Shown here: one piece after another, positions 1 through 8,878 of the stretch
Position numbering within the stretch: the first letter of the stretch is position 1
Layout of the letters: each line of letters opens with the position of its first letter
NCBI RefSeq assembly: GCF_034298135.1
Contig: NZ_CP139575.1
Span: forward strand, 372,001-436,000
Length of the DNA: 64,000 nt
Direction of reading: 5' to 3'
Origin: Lactobacillus acidophilus
GTDB lineage: Bacteria; Bacillota; Bacilli; Lactobacillales; Lactobacillaceae
Position numbers and translations under genes: made by a program
The notes under the pieces: model-generated
Database searches by the model: none
What the model was told of the DNA's origin: nothing
What the model saw: the letters and a program-made list of their open reading frames with translations, nothing else

Positions 1-1
1 A

Positions 2-610
2 CATGGTCTTGATAAGAAGATCAACGACTATGTTGAAAACGGTGGTAACTTTGTCACTACTTATATGTCAGGCATGGTGAACTCATCAGATAATGTATAT
101 CTTGGTGGCTATCCTGGTCCATTGAAGGAAGTTACAGGCATTTGGGTTGAAGAAAGTGATGCAGTAGTCCCAGGACAAAAGATTAAGGTCTTAATGAATG
201 GTAAGGATTATGATACTGGTCTGATCTGTAACTTGATTCATCCAAATGACGCTAAGATTTTGGCAACTTATGCGAGTGAATTTTATGCAGGTACGCCAGC
301 TGTTACCGAAAATCAATATGGCAAAGGTAGGGCTTGGTATATTGGTACAAGGCTTGAACATCAAGGGTTAACTCAATTATTCAATCATATTATTTTTGAA
401 ACGGGTGTTGAATCACTGGTTTGCGATAGTCATAAACTAGAAATAACTAAGCGTGTTACTGAAGATGGTAAGGAACTTTACTTTGTGCTTAATATGAGTA
501 ATGAAGAAAGAACGTTACCAAGCAAGTTCACAGGTTATGAAGATATTTTAACTGGTGAAAAAGCTCATAAAGATATGAAAGGTTGGGATGTTCAAGTATT
601 GAGAAATTAG
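2..610 (+). CDS. lacZ: Beta-galactosidase, GH42, C-terminal part (5' end outside window)
   Basis: The reading frame is open from base 2, so the gene starts before the window; about 202 residues are visible. They look like the trimerisation (flavodoxin-like) domain of GH42 beta-galactosidases (ENGGNFVTTYMSG, GYPGPLKEVTGIWVEE) followed by the small C-terminal beta domain. GH42 enzymes hydrolyse beta-galactosides in the cytoplasm. The catalytic TIM barrel is not in view, so substrate and integrity cannot be judged. A hairpin terminator follows 40 bases after the stop. The galKTM genes a few kb downstream would use the galactose released. The family call is fairly sure; the symbol is used loosely. 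Confidence 0.82.
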   Translation, partial: HGLDKKINDYVENGGNFVTTYMSGMVNSSDNVYLGGYPGPLKEVTGIWVEESDAVVPGQKIKVLMNGKDYDTGLICNLIHPNDAKILATYASEFYAGTPAVTENQYGKGRAWYIGTRLEHQGLTQLFNHIIFETGVESLVCDSHKLEITKRVTEDGKELYFVLNMSNEERTLPSKFTGYEDILTGEKAHKDMKGWDVQVLRN

Positions 611-651
611 TTCTTACACAATAATTTATTTTTCCCCCGTAGATCAAATAA

Positions 652-688
652 ATAAGGTCGAACGAAAATGTCCGGCCTTATTTGTATT
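652..688 (+). terminator. Rho-independent terminator after beta-galactosidase
   Basis: ATAAGGTCG (652-660) pairs with CGGCCTTAT (673-681), with one wobble, and is followed by a T-rich run. Confidence 0.75.
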
Positions 689-731
689 TGAGTATTTTGT
701 TTAAGGTAAAAGGAAAGTAAATGGGATAAAT

Positions 732-1361
732 ATGGATATTAGAATTGTTAATACTAAAAATAGAATTCAATCAGGTTTGATAGTAGCAATAAACAGCATG
801 CCGCTATACAAAATTAAAGATAAAGATATTATTCAAAAAGCACAGGTATCGTCATCTAGTTATTACAAATATTATTCTGATAAAAGTGAAGTGTTACGGG
901 ATTTAGAAAATTCTTTGTTTTCTGAATTTAGGATTGCATTAAGCATGGATAGTAAAAACTGGGGGACTGTAAATCATGCACCAAGTAAAAAAGACATAAG
1001 TAGATTGATTGACAGCAATATTAATGAACTAATTAATTATTTTAATAAACATAAGGATATGTTACAGTCGCTTATTTCTGAAAATGGTGATCCAGGTTTT
1101 AAAAATCAAATAGTTGGTGTAACTACCAATACTGTTAAAAAATTAATTGTTTACTATTTTCATTTGTACAATCAGGAATATATTTTGAAAAAAGATAAAT
1201 TGAAGTTGACATTACTTGCTAGAAGATACGCATTATCTTTTTTAGGACCATTGTTCGCATGGTTAGAATATACAGACGAGATGACATTGAAAGAAACAAA
1301 GAAATTGATGAAACAAATGATTTTGAATTCACCATATGATATTTCGACTCATGGATTCTAA
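732..1361 (+). CDS. TetR/AcrR-family transcriptional regulator
   Basis: A 209-residue protein with an N-terminal TetR-like helix-turn-helix: the segment VSSSSYYKYYSDKSEVLRDL fits the recognition helix and following tyrosine-rich turn, and the rest is an all-helical ligand/dimer domain without recognisable motifs. The start ATG has only a weak GGGA upstream. The gene ends about 160 bases before the mucin-binding surface protein, and a 21-bp palindrome lies between them over the likely -35 box, so it may control that gene. The ligand is unknown. It diverges in sequence from the better-known sugar-operon TetR proteins. Confidence 0.72.
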   Translation: MDIRIVNTKNRIQSGLIVAINSMPLYKIKDKDIIQKAQVSSSSYYKYYSDKSEVLRDLENSLFSEFRIALSMDSKNWGTVNHAPSKKDISRLIDSNINELINYFNKHKDMLQSLISENGDPGFKNQIVGVTTNTVKKLIVYYFHLYNQEYILKKDKLKLTLLARRYALSFLGPLFAWLEYTDEMTLKETKKLMKQMILNSPYDISTHGF

Positions 1362-1401
1362 GACAAGATATTAATGATTTTCTTATTTTTTGTAGCAATT
1401 A

Positions 1402-1469
1402 TGAAAACGCTTAAGTTTTTATAAAGTGACAGTATATCACTTTGTATTAATTTAGCTCTAAGATAAGAT
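1402..1469 (+). promoter_or_regulatory. Promoter region of the small mucin-binding gene with palindromic operator
   Basis: A weak cre-like sequence (1402-1415, two mismatches to TGWAANCGNTNWCA) is followed by AAAGTGA (1423-1429) and TCACTTT (1437-1443), an inverted repeat with a 7-base centre. A possible -35 TTGTAT (1442-1447) and -10 TAAGAT (1464-1469) are 16 bases apart, so the palindrome touches the -35. The palindrome is seen directly; its use as a TetR operator is inference. Confidence 0.5.
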
Positions 1470-1525
1470 TTAGGTATTAAATGTATAAAAGATGGACGAA
1501 TATATACTAATGGAGGCCATTTAAA

Positions 1526-2545
1526 ATGCCACATAAAAATACGAAATCTAATGTACAAAAAATTACTGCTAGTGTAGCTTCTGTGATTGTAAGTACTGGA
1601 ATTGTAATGAATTCAAGTAATCGTAGAGTTAAAGCAACTGGTAAACGAGAAGATGAAATTGTTGAAGTTGAAAGTTTGAAGAGAGCTGATACTGAAACGA
1701 CGAAGGCTGCTGCTGTGCAAACTCCTAAAATAAACCAAACTAAAAAGATGAGTCATCGTACTCAAAAGGTTACACAGATGATTCACTATGTAGATGAAGA
1801 TGAAAGACCGGTTTATGATGATTACACGGCTAGTTTAATTTTTGAACAAACAGGAATTCTGGATAATGTTACTGGTAAGCAGACATGGAATAGCAATTGG
1901 TTACCAAAGACTACGGCAACTTTTAGTGCTGTAGAACATCCCGTGGTAAGAAATCATCATTTAGTAAATCCAGAGATAAATGAAGTAAGTGCGTATGATG
2001 TTGAAGTAACGGATGATACTTTTAAAAATCCTCTTCTTAAAGTTCATAAAGTTGTATATGCACATGATATAGAACCAATTAAACGGACGCAGGTAGTAAC
2101 GCAAACTATTCATTATAGATATGAAGATGGGGCGGTTGCACATGATGATCATGTTGTGTCATTAATATTTACACAGTCAGGTAAGAGGGATTTGACTAAT
2201 GGTAAAGAAATTTGGGATAGTAAATGGTCGCTGACTCAAACTTTTGAAGCTTTGCCTAGCCCAGTTATTATTGGATATACAGCAGATAAGCCGATGGTTG
2301 GTCCTGATGAGGTTACGGTTGATAGTAAAAATTTCCTTGATAAACAAAATAGAGAAGAAACCGTAATTTATAGTGCGAATACTATTACGCAAAATAAGAA
2401 AGATGGGATTAGTGAAGAAAAGAATGTAAATAATTCTGTTGCTGTCGCGCCACTAAAAAGTGCTGTAATGATTGGCGGAGTAATATCTATTTTAAAATTT
2501 AAAAGATTAATGGTTATTATAAAAAACAAGAAGGATCATAAATAG
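1526..2545 (+). CDS. Small secreted surface protein with two Mub B2-like repeats
   Basis: A 339-residue protein with an N-terminal signal-like segment (ITASVASVIVSTGIVMNSSN) and two related repeats at about residues 78-175 and 189-280. Each has QxVTQxIHYxxEDG, DHxxSLIFxQxG, and a later TxxWxSxW, as in the Mub B2 units that bind mucin glycans in lactobacilli. The C-terminus has a short hydrophobic stretch and a lysine-rich tail, but no LPxTG motif, so sortase anchoring is doubtful. A good RBS (GGAGG) precedes the ATG. It stands alone between a TetR gene and galK, with its own terminator. Mucus adhesion is inferred from the repeats. Confidence 0.75.
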   Translation: MPHKNTKSNVQKITASVASVIVSTGIVMNSSNRRVKATGKREDEIVEVESLKRADTETTKAAAVQTPKINQTKKMSHRTQKVTQMIHYVDEDERPVYDDYTASLIFEQTGILDNVTGKQTWNSNWLPKTTATFSAVEHPVVRNHHLVNPEINEVSAYDVEVTDDTFKNPLLKVHKVVYAHDIEPIKRTQVVTQTIHYRYEDGAVAHDDHVVSLIFTQSGKRDLTNGKEIWDSKWSLTQTFEALPSPVIIGYTADKPMVGPDEVTVDSKNFLDKQNREETVIYSANTITQNKKDGISEEKNVNNSVAVAPLKSAVMIGGVISILKFKRLMVIIKNKKDHK

Positions 2546-2616
2546 TGGGTTTAAAGTTCTATTGGTATCGTGATGTGATAAAAGAAAATGGACAAAATTT
2601 AAAATAATTAGTTTAA

Positions 2617-2653
2617 AAAAGAAAATATTCTTACAGAATGTTTCCTTTTTTAT
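2617..2653 (+). terminator. Terminator after the small mucin-binding gene
   Basis: AAAAGAAAATATTC (2617-2630) pairs with GAATGTTTCCTTTT (2636-2649), with one mismatch and one wobble, over a 5-base loop and running into T residues. Confidence 0.65.
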
Positions 2654-2726
2654 TATATAAAATTAAATAATTTATTTATTTGAGTAAACCATTTACCAAA
2701 AACAAATAAGAGTATATACTATTATC

Positions 2727-2740
2727 TGAAAACGATTACA
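2727..2740 (+). promoter_or_regulatory. cre site (CcpA) upstream of galK
   Basis: TGAAAACGATTACA matches the cre consensus TGWAANCGNTNWCA at every position. It lies 21 bases before the galK start, where CcpA binding would block transcription, so the gal operon is probably under glucose repression. Confidence 0.8.
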
Positions 2741-2761
2741 GTAAAAATTGAGGTAAAAACG

Positions 2762-3925
2762 ATGAATAAAGAAGAACTTCTCACTGAATACGAAAAAACA
2801 TTTAATGAAAACGGCCAAGACGTCTTTTTCTCACCTGGAAGAATTAATGTAATTGGTGAACATACTGACTATAATGGTGGTCATGTTTTTCCAGCTGCAA
2901 TTAGCTTGGGTGTCTATGGTGTATATGGACCAAGAGATGATACGAAGGTCCGCTTATATTCTGGCGATGTTGACGGTGATGTTGTTGAGTTTGATATCAA
3001 TGATACAACTGTTGAAAAAGATGACCGCTTCTGGGCAAATTACTTCAAGGGAATGATCACTTACTTACGTGAAAAGTACGACAACATCAACCACGGCTTT
3101 AACTTATATATCAAAGCTAACTTGCCATCTGGTTCTGATCTTTCGTCAAGTGCAGCTATTGAAATGCTCATGGGTATCATTCTTAAAGACGAATTTAACC
3201 TCGATGTTGATCGCATTGCATTAGCTAAAATGGGACAAAGAACTGAAAATGAATTTGTAGGCTTGAACTCAGGTATCATGGATCAATTCGCCTGCATTAT
3301 GGGTAAAAAGGATAGTGCAATTTTCCTTGACTGTAATACTTTGGAATATGAATATAAGCCACTTGCCTTAGGCGATTATGAGATCATCATTATGGCCACT
3401 AACAAGCCACATACTTTAGCTGATTCCGCATATAATGATCGTGTTCGTGAATGTCATGATGCACTTGAAAAATTACAACAAAAGCTTGATGTTAAGTCAT
3501 TGGGTGAACTTGATAATGATACTTTAGATGAATATTCTTATCTTATTAATGATGAAACTGAATTAAAACGCGCTCGTCATGCTGTAAGTGAAAACCAAAG
3601 AACTTTGCGTGCTACTAAGGCTATGCAAGATGGTGATTTAGAAAAACTTGGTCGCTTGATCGATGCTTCTCACGTCTCACTTCATTATGACTGCGAGGTA
3701 ACTGGTGATGAACTTGACACTTTAGCTGAAGCTTCATGGAAGCAGCCAGGAGTTTTAGGCGCAAGAATGATTGGTGGTGGCTTCGGTGGTAGTGCAATCG
3801 CTATCGTAAAAAAGAGTGAAGCTGAAAACTTTAAGCAGAATGTCGGTAAAATTTATCGTGACAAGATTGGTTATGATGCTAGTTTTTATGATGCTGAAAT
3901 TGTTGATGGTACTAAGAAAATCTAA
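2762..3925 (+). CDS. galK: Galactokinase
   Basis: A 387-residue GHMP kinase that phosphorylates galactose to galactose-1-phosphate with ATP in the Leloir pathway. The galactokinase signature GRINVIGEHTDYNGG is near residue 30, the phosphate-binding loop LPSGSDLSSSAA near residue 125 and the third GHMP motif ARMIGGGFGGSA near residue 338. Length is normal for the family. GAGGT precedes the ATG by 7 bases. It is the first gene of galKTM, with galT 19 bases downstream, and a perfect cre site lies just upstream. Confidence 0.96.
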   Translation: MNKEELLTEYEKTFNENGQDVFFSPGRINVIGEHTDYNGGHVFPAAISLGVYGVYGPRDDTKVRLYSGDVDGDVVEFDINDTTVEKDDRFWANYFKGMITYLREKYDNINHGFNLYIKANLPSGSDLSSSAAIEMLMGIILKDEFNLDVDRIALAKMGQRTENEFVGLNSGIMDQFACIMGKKDSAIFLDCNTLEYEYKPLALGDYEIIIMATNKPHTLADSAYNDRVRECHDALEKLQQKLDVKSLGELDNDTLDEYSYLINDETELKRARHAVSENQRTLRATKAMQDGDLEKLGRLIDASHVSLHYDCEVTGDELDTLAEASWKQPGVLGARMIGGGFGGSAIAIVKKSEAENFKQNVGKIYRDKIGYDASFYDAEIVDGTKKI

Positions 3926-3944
3926 TTGTGTTGAGGAATAAGTA

Positions 3945-5408
3945 ATGAAAGTTATCGAAAAGTTTGCAGATCAAGTAGTTAATAGCGGTGCGTATGAACC
4001 ACTTGATCGAGTATACGTAATTAATAAAATTCGCAGTTTGGTAGGTGATCATGATGAAGAAGAAAATGATAAGCCTGCAGTTAAACAATTAGTTGATATT
4101 GCTGTAGAAAATGAAAAAATCCCAGATGATGTAACTTCAAAAGAAGTGTTGAATGATCAATTATATGATCTAATGACGCCAACTCCTTCGAAGACCAATA
4201 ATATTTTCTGGCAAAAAATGCAAAACTCTCCTAAAAAAGCTACCGATTGGTTCTATCAGCTCTGCGTAAACGATGATTATGTAAAAGAAGAAGCAATTGC
4301 TAAGAATGTAGTCTTTTCGGGAACTAGTTCCAAAGGTCATGGTTTAGAAATTACGATTAACTTATCTAAACCTGAAAAAGATCCTAAGGCTATTGCTGCG
4401 GCAGCTCATGCTACAGGAAAGAAGTATCCTCAATGTGCACTTTGTCTTGAAAATGAAGGCTACTTAGGTGGCTATGGCAAAAATGCCAGAAGTAATTTGA
4501 GAATTATCCGAATGAGTATTGCAGGCAGACCATGGGGCTTTCAATATTCACCATATGCTTACTTTAATGAACACTGTATCTTTTTAGATCAAGAGCATAT
4601 CCCAATGGAAATTAATCAACAAACGTTGATTAATTTGGTAGAAATCGAAAAAACATTACCACAGTATTTCGTTGGCTCAAATGCAGATTTACCAATTGTT
4701 GGTGGCTCAATGCTATCGCATGAACACTATCAAGGTGGTCGTCATACATTCCCAATGATGAAGGCTAAGATTAAGAAAGACGTATCCTTTGATGCGTATC
4801 CTGACGTTAAAGCCGGAATTGTTGATTGGCCAATGAGTGATTTACGCTTAAGTAGTGAAAATTCGCTTGATTTAATTGATTTAGGTAGCAAAATTATCAG
4901 ATTCTGGAATCAATACTCTGACCCCGCTCGTGATATTAGAGCATTTACTGACAATACTCGTCATCACACAGTTACTCCAATTATGCACCGTGAAGGTAAG
5001 AAATTTATTCTTGATCTTGTTTTACGTGATAACAATACAAGTGCAGATTATCCGCTTGGTATTTTCCACCCACACAAGCAATTGTGGCATATTAAAAAGG
5101 AAAATATTGGTTTAATTGAAGTAATGGGGCGGGCAATTTTGCCAGGTCGACTTAAAAGTGAGCTTGAAGAAGTAAAGAAATATTGGCTGGGTGAAGAAAA
5201 TAAGATAGCCGACAGTCATAAAGAATGGGCTGACCGAATTAAGTCTGAAGAAAATATCTCTCAAGAGAATGTTGATCAAGTGATGCAACAAGCTTTGGTT
5301 GAAGTATTCGAACAAGTTTTACAAGATGCCGGTGTATTTAAGAATAATGAAGACGGTGATCAAGGCTGGGATAAATTTATTTCAGCTTTAGTTGAAAAAG
5401 TGGATTAA
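3945..5408 (+). CDS. galT: UDP-glucose--hexose-1-phosphate uridylyltransferase, class II
   Basis: A 487-residue GalT of the Gram-positive type, much longer than the enterobacterial enzyme and lacking its HPHPQ active-site motif. It exchanges UMP between UDP-glucose and galactose-1-phosphate. Recognisable segments are GYLGGYGKNARSN, the SHEHYQGGRH region and TRHHTVTPI. GAGGA lies upstream of the start. It is the middle gene of galKTM and ends 1 base before the preferred galM start. Confidence 0.95.
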   Translation: MKVIEKFADQVVNSGAYEPLDRVYVINKIRSLVGDHDEEENDKPAVKQLVDIAVENEKIPDDVTSKEVLNDQLYDLMTPTPSKTNNIFWQKMQNSPKKATDWFYQLCVNDDYVKEEAIAKNVVFSGTSSKGHGLEITINLSKPEKDPKAIAAAAHATGKKYPQCALCLENEGYLGGYGKNARSNLRIIRMSIAGRPWGFQYSPYAYFNEHCIFLDQEHIPMEINQQTLINLVEIEKTLPQYFVGSNADLPIVGGSMLSHEHYQGGRHTFPMMKAKIKKDVSFDAYPDVKAGIVDWPMSDLRLSSENSLDLIDLGSKIIRFWNQYSDPARDIRAFTDNTRHHTVTPIMHREGKKFILDLVLRDNNTSADYPLGIFHPHKQLWHIKKENIGLIEVMGRAILPGRLKSELEEVKKYWLGEENKIADSHKEWADRIKSEENISQENVDQVMQQALVEVFEQVLQDAGVFKNNEDGDQGWDKFISALVEKVD

Positions 5409-5409
5409 A

Positions 5410-6396
5410 ATGAAAACTAATTTTGTAAAATATGAACGCAAAGATAATAAAGATCTTTGTGAAATTACACTTGAAAATGATGCTGGAATGGCTGTTAAAG
5501 TCCTAAATTATGGAGCTACGCTAGAAAAAGTATTACTTGATGGTGAAAATATGATTCTGTCACTTAATTCGCCAGAAGATTATTCTAAAGAGCGGAATTT
5601 TTTGGGCGGCACAGTTGGTAGAATTGCTGGTCGCGTTCGTGCTGGACAATGGAAGCATGGCAATGAAATACATCAATTGCCATTGAATGATGGTGATAAT
5701 CATATTCACGGTGGTATTGGTACAGATATGCACGTGTGGGATTTTAGACCGTCTTGCGATAGTGAACATGCTAGAGTAGATCTAACTTTATTTGATCCAG
5801 ATGGAAATAATGATTATCCAGGTAATTTAAAGCTACATGCTAGATATGAATTAGATAATGAGAATAATTTGCATTATCTGCTTGAAGCAGTTAGTGATAA
5901 GTTGACAATTTTTAATCCGGTTAACCACACTTACTTTAATTTGGGTGAGCGTGCTGAAGATTTGAATTTACAGATGAATGCGGATTATTATTTGCCAGTT
6001 GATGAAGCAGGCTTGCCTGATCGCGGAATGGCCGAAGTAGCTGGAACTGCTTTTGATTTTAGAAAGACTAAGCGAATTGGGGATGCACTTAATAGTGATG
6101 ACTCACAGATTAAATTGCGCAATGGACTTGATCATCCATTTATTTTGAATGGTAACAACCCTGCTGCGCTATTGAGTTCTAATAAACATCGTCTTATTGT
6201 AAAAACTAATGCACCAGCGTTGGTTCTTTATGCAGGAAATCATTTTAACCATACAGGTATCGTAAATAACATTGGTCAATATGATGGAATTACTTTTGAA
6301 GCACAATGTCCACCTGCAGAAGGTAATGATTTAGGACAAATTACGCTTTTACCATTTGAAAAATTTAAGCGTACTGTTGATTGGAAATTTGAATAA
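5410..6396 (+). CDS. galM: Aldose 1-epimerase (mutarotase)
   Basis: A 328-residue mutarotase that interconverts beta- and alpha-galactose ahead of GalK. Family features seen: NYGATLEKVLLDG near the N-terminus, the catalytic histidine region PLNDGDNHIHGG, the second histidine in NPVNHTYFNLG, and the C-terminal glutamate in GITFEAQ. I chose the ATG 1 base after the galT stop; an upstream in-frame TTG at 5392 would add six residues inside galT. A terminator follows directly, closing the operon. Confidence 0.94.
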   Translation: MKTNFVKYERKDNKDLCEITLENDAGMAVKVLNYGATLEKVLLDGENMILSLNSPEDYSKERNFLGGTVGRIAGRVRAGQWKHGNEIHQLPLNDGDNHIHGGIGTDMHVWDFRPSCDSEHARVDLTLFDPDGNNDYPGNLKLHARYELDNENNLHYLLEAVSDKLTIFNPVNHTYFNLGERAEDLNLQMNADYYLPVDEAGLPDRGMAEVAGTAFDFRKTKRIGDALNSDDSQIKLRNGLDHPFILNGNNPAALLSSNKHRLIVKTNAPALVLYAGNHFNHTGIVNNIGQYDGITFEAQCPPAEGNDLGQITLLPFEKFKRTVDWKFE

Positions 6397-6424
6397 AAAA
6401 GATTTTTACAGGTTATGTTTTATT

Positions 6425-6448
6425 GAGGGATTTATTCCCTCTTTTTTT
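6425..6448 (+). terminator. Terminator of galKTM
   Basis: GAGGGA and TCCCTC enclose a 5-base loop and are followed by seven T residues. Confidence 0.88.
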
Positions 6449-6480
6449 AGTTAATATTTATTAAAATTTAGCGCGATATC

Positions 6481-6509
6481 AGAAAACGCTTTCATAAATA
6501 TATTATAAT
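6481..6509 (+). promoter_or_regulatory. cre-like site and -10 box before the SLAP-like gene
   Basis: AGAAAACGCTTTCA (6481-6494) differs from the cre consensus only at position 1. TATAAT follows at 6504-6509, so the site overlaps the likely -35 region and would repress. Confidence 0.6.
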
Positions 6510-6553
6510 TATATTAGTTAAGGGTTATTAATTAAGGGAAGAAGGTGTCGGTA

Positions 6554-7438
6554 ATGAAATTTAAGAGATTAGTTATTGGAACAACATTTTTAATAGCTGC
6601 TTGTTCAGGAATTATAGTTTCCATTCAAACTGCAAATCATGTTCATGCAGTACAAAATACAATTACTATTCGTTCACGTGGTGCAAAAGTATATAACAAA
6701 AATGGAAATGCAATAGTTGATGCTAGAGATAAAAATATAGTTCTAAAAGAGGGAACAGTTGCTGAATATTATGGTGAACCCAAATACATGGTCTGGCGTG
6801 GTCATAAAAAAGCATCGTTTTATAATATTGGTGGTAATCGTTATCTCTTAGGCTATAATGTTGCTTCGCTTAATGATAAAGGAACGTTGAGTATATATCG
6901 TGATTCGTATATTTATGATAAGACTGGTAAAAGAGTTGAAAAAAATACTGTACTTAGAAAAGGCACAGCAATTAATTATGTAGATAAATTAAACGAAAAA
7001 ATCGAAACAGAAAAGAATTTACCTAAGTTTTATTACTATAATATGGCGATTCAACGTACGCATGAAGGTATGTTATGGGTAAAATATAGTGTATTGTCGG
7101 TAAAATATCATATTATTAATGGAAAAGAATATTATAAAATTGCAAATAATAAATATATTAGAGCAACTAATATCGGTTACATAAACGGTAGGCAGTTATT
7201 TACAACTGAAGCTACAGTTACAATGGGAAAAGCAACGACTAAAGATGGAAAATACTATGCTAGAAATATGAATGGGAAAATTACTAAAACTATTTTGCCT
7301 TATAAGCCGGGACAAAAAGTGGTTGTAGATAGGTCTTTCCAACATTCTTCTAAATCGTTTTGGAGAATAAAGGGAACAAATTATTATATTTTTGGACCAG
7401 ACATTAAAAAGTTCCCAATACAGGCATTACGCCGGTAG
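6554..7438 (+). CDS. Secreted SLAP-like (S-layer-type) surface protein
   Basis: A 294-residue protein with a signal peptide (basic MKFKRL, hydrophobic core, cleavage near HVHA-VQ) followed by short repeats of the lactobacillar SLAP type: VYNKNGNAIVDAR, YIYDKTGKRV and YYARNMNGKIT, each with a lysine/tyrosine-rich partner strand. SLAP domains bind cell-wall polymers non-covalently. I chose the ATG at 6554, since GAAGG sits 8 bases upstream; a GTG at 6545 is part of that RBS. It is monocistronic, with its own cre-like site and terminator. The substrate or partner is unknown. Confidence 0.68.
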   Translation: MKFKRLVIGTTFLIAACSGIIVSIQTANHVHAVQNTITIRSRGAKVYNKNGNAIVDARDKNIVLKEGTVAEYYGEPKYMVWRGHKKASFYNIGGNRYLLGYNVASLNDKGTLSIYRDSYIYDKTGKRVEKNTVLRKGTAINYVDKLNEKIETEKNLPKFYYYNMAIQRTHEGMLWVKYSVLSVKYHIINGKEYYKIANNKYIRATNIGYINGRQLFTTEATVTMGKATTKDGKYYARNMNGKITKTILPYKPGQKVVVDRSFQHSSKSFWRIKGTNYYIFGPDIKKFPIQALRR

Positions 7439-7484
7439 TGTTGACAATCCAATAATTATTATCAAGAAAAACGTTAATAATATA

Positions 7485-7519
7485 AAAAACATGACATACT
7501 TGTTGTAGTCATGTTTTTA
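7485..7519 (+). terminator. Terminator after the SLAP-like gene
   Basis: AAAAACATGAC (7485-7495) and GTCATGTTTTT (7508-7518) form a perfect 11-bp stem. Confidence 0.82.
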
Positions 7520-7610
7520 TATGAGGTATTTACTTATAAATAGGCTTGTATATTACCCAAAGGGCACCGCTTGAGCCAACTTTTATATTTTTAAGTTTTA
7601 AGCCAACGGG

Positions 7611-7853
7611 ATGCGGATCTTTTGTGTAACTAGCATTAAAAACGTGCCTTGGTCTTTACCACGAAGTGATAAGCAAATTACTACTCAAGCAGGGGATGTG
7701 ATTTTGTATCAAGGTAAATACGTAGTTTTGTACTATGGACAAAATTCTTGGAACTTTACTCGCATTGCTCGAATCAAAAATGTTAGCGCAAATGAAATGC
7801 ACCGCGCTTTAGGCAATGGCAATGTAACAATTACTTACTCACTTGGAAAATAA
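7611..7853 (+). pseudogene. C-terminal remnant of a cyclophilin-like-fold protein
   Basis: About 60 residues (from SLPRSDKQITTQAGD to the end) match the C-terminal half of the small cyclophilin-like proteins common in lactobacilli: AGDVILYQGKYVVLYYG, FTRIARI and the closing GNGNVTITYSLG. The N-terminal half is missing, and an in-frame stop lies just upstream of the nominal ATG, which has no RBS. I read it as a truncated gene, though a residual short protein cannot be excluded. A terminator follows. Confidence 0.6.
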
Positions 7854-7861
7854 AATATTTC

Positions 7862-7902
7862 AAATAAACTTACTGACAAAATTGTTGGTAAGTTTATTTT
7901 TT
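7862..7902 (+). terminator. Terminator after the cyclophilin-like remnant
   Basis: AAATAAACTTAC (7862-7873) and GTAAGTTTATTT (7888-7899) form a perfect stem followed by T residues. Confidence 0.82.
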
Positions 7903-7988
7903 CGAAAATTTGTTTGCTAAAATTATCATCTTCACTTATAATTAAAACATCAGTTTGTAAGAACATATGTTTAAAAAGGAGAATATTG

Positions 7989-8756
7989 ATGACAGTAGCT
8001 TTGTAAAAAGGTTTTCTTAAAGATTGGGCTAAGCTTAGTTTCTCAGATAAAGATGAAAAAATAAAAAATGAAGCTTTGAAAGCAGCATTTCAACATGATG
8101 CCTATGTGAAAAAATGGCGCAAATTATTAGGTGCAACATTTAATAAGCATGATACTTTAGAATTAGCTAAAGTTATTCAAGCAGCAAAGCCAAATTTATC
8201 GTTATATCAAGCTAAGTTGATTGTTTCACAATGCTGTTTTTATGATTATGAATGGTTTGCAACTGTGTTTATTAAGCTGTTTGATGAAGAGATGGCTGCT
8301 GAGATCGATCAGTTGCTTGACTACTTAGATTCAATGGGGAAAACATATTATGAAAAAACTAACACCCCAGAATACGAAAAAGCTCTAAAGGATTGGTTTA
8401 ACTACAGTTTTGAGAAAGCATTGGAAAGTGATGGAAAAGTTACTTTGGACGAAGAGGGTAGAGATCCCATTCTTGATCCTTCTGAGGAAGAAAAACAAAT
8501 TATGAAAAAAGAAATGGCTGAAGAAGAAAAGGAACTAGGAAATAAAATAGCTAATTGGATCAAGGAAAATCCTAATGTTCAACAGGCTTTGCCAACAATA
8601 TTTAGAATTTGGTGCAAGAACTATGCTCATTGGAGCTGGAATGCAGATTGGCGCAAGGTTTGTACACAATTAAATGCAGTTAGACAAGATGTTCTAACAC
8701 AAGATTGGGCTGATTTGGCTAAACAGTTTGAAAATCTACCTGGTTGGTGGGATTAG
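7989..8756 (+). pseudogene. Unknown protein interrupted by a stop at codon 6
   Basis: A strong RBS (AAGGAG) precedes ATG 7989, but the sixth codon (8004-8006) is TAA. After it the same frame stays open to 8756 with coding-like composition (KDWAKLSFSDKDEK and onward), giving about 255 codons. The 226 residues after a TTG at 8076 are helical, rich in Trp and Glu (RKLLGATFNKHDTLELAK, NYAHWSWNADWRK); I recognise no family. The stop is best read as a nonsense change of a gene otherwise intact. Read-through or re-initiation at TTG 8076 could still make most of the protein. Confidence 0.6.
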
Positions 8757-8878
8757 TGCTTGATGATAATATTGACTGTATATTTTGCTTTTTAGTAGCG
8801 TCGATATTATTATTAATTGAAAGAAGATAATTTATTGTAGAAGCATGCTGATAACCGTACTAAAGGAGAAAATTAAAA

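Noticed and set aside
1358..1558. Minus-strand open frame of 66 codons between the TetR and adhesin genes
   Set aside because: It overlaps the promoter and start of the adhesin gene, has no RBS and encodes low-complexity hydrophobic sequence.
6545..6553. GTG as start of the SLAP-like protein
   Set aside because: The GTG overlaps the GAAGG RBS that is correctly spaced for the ATG at 6554.
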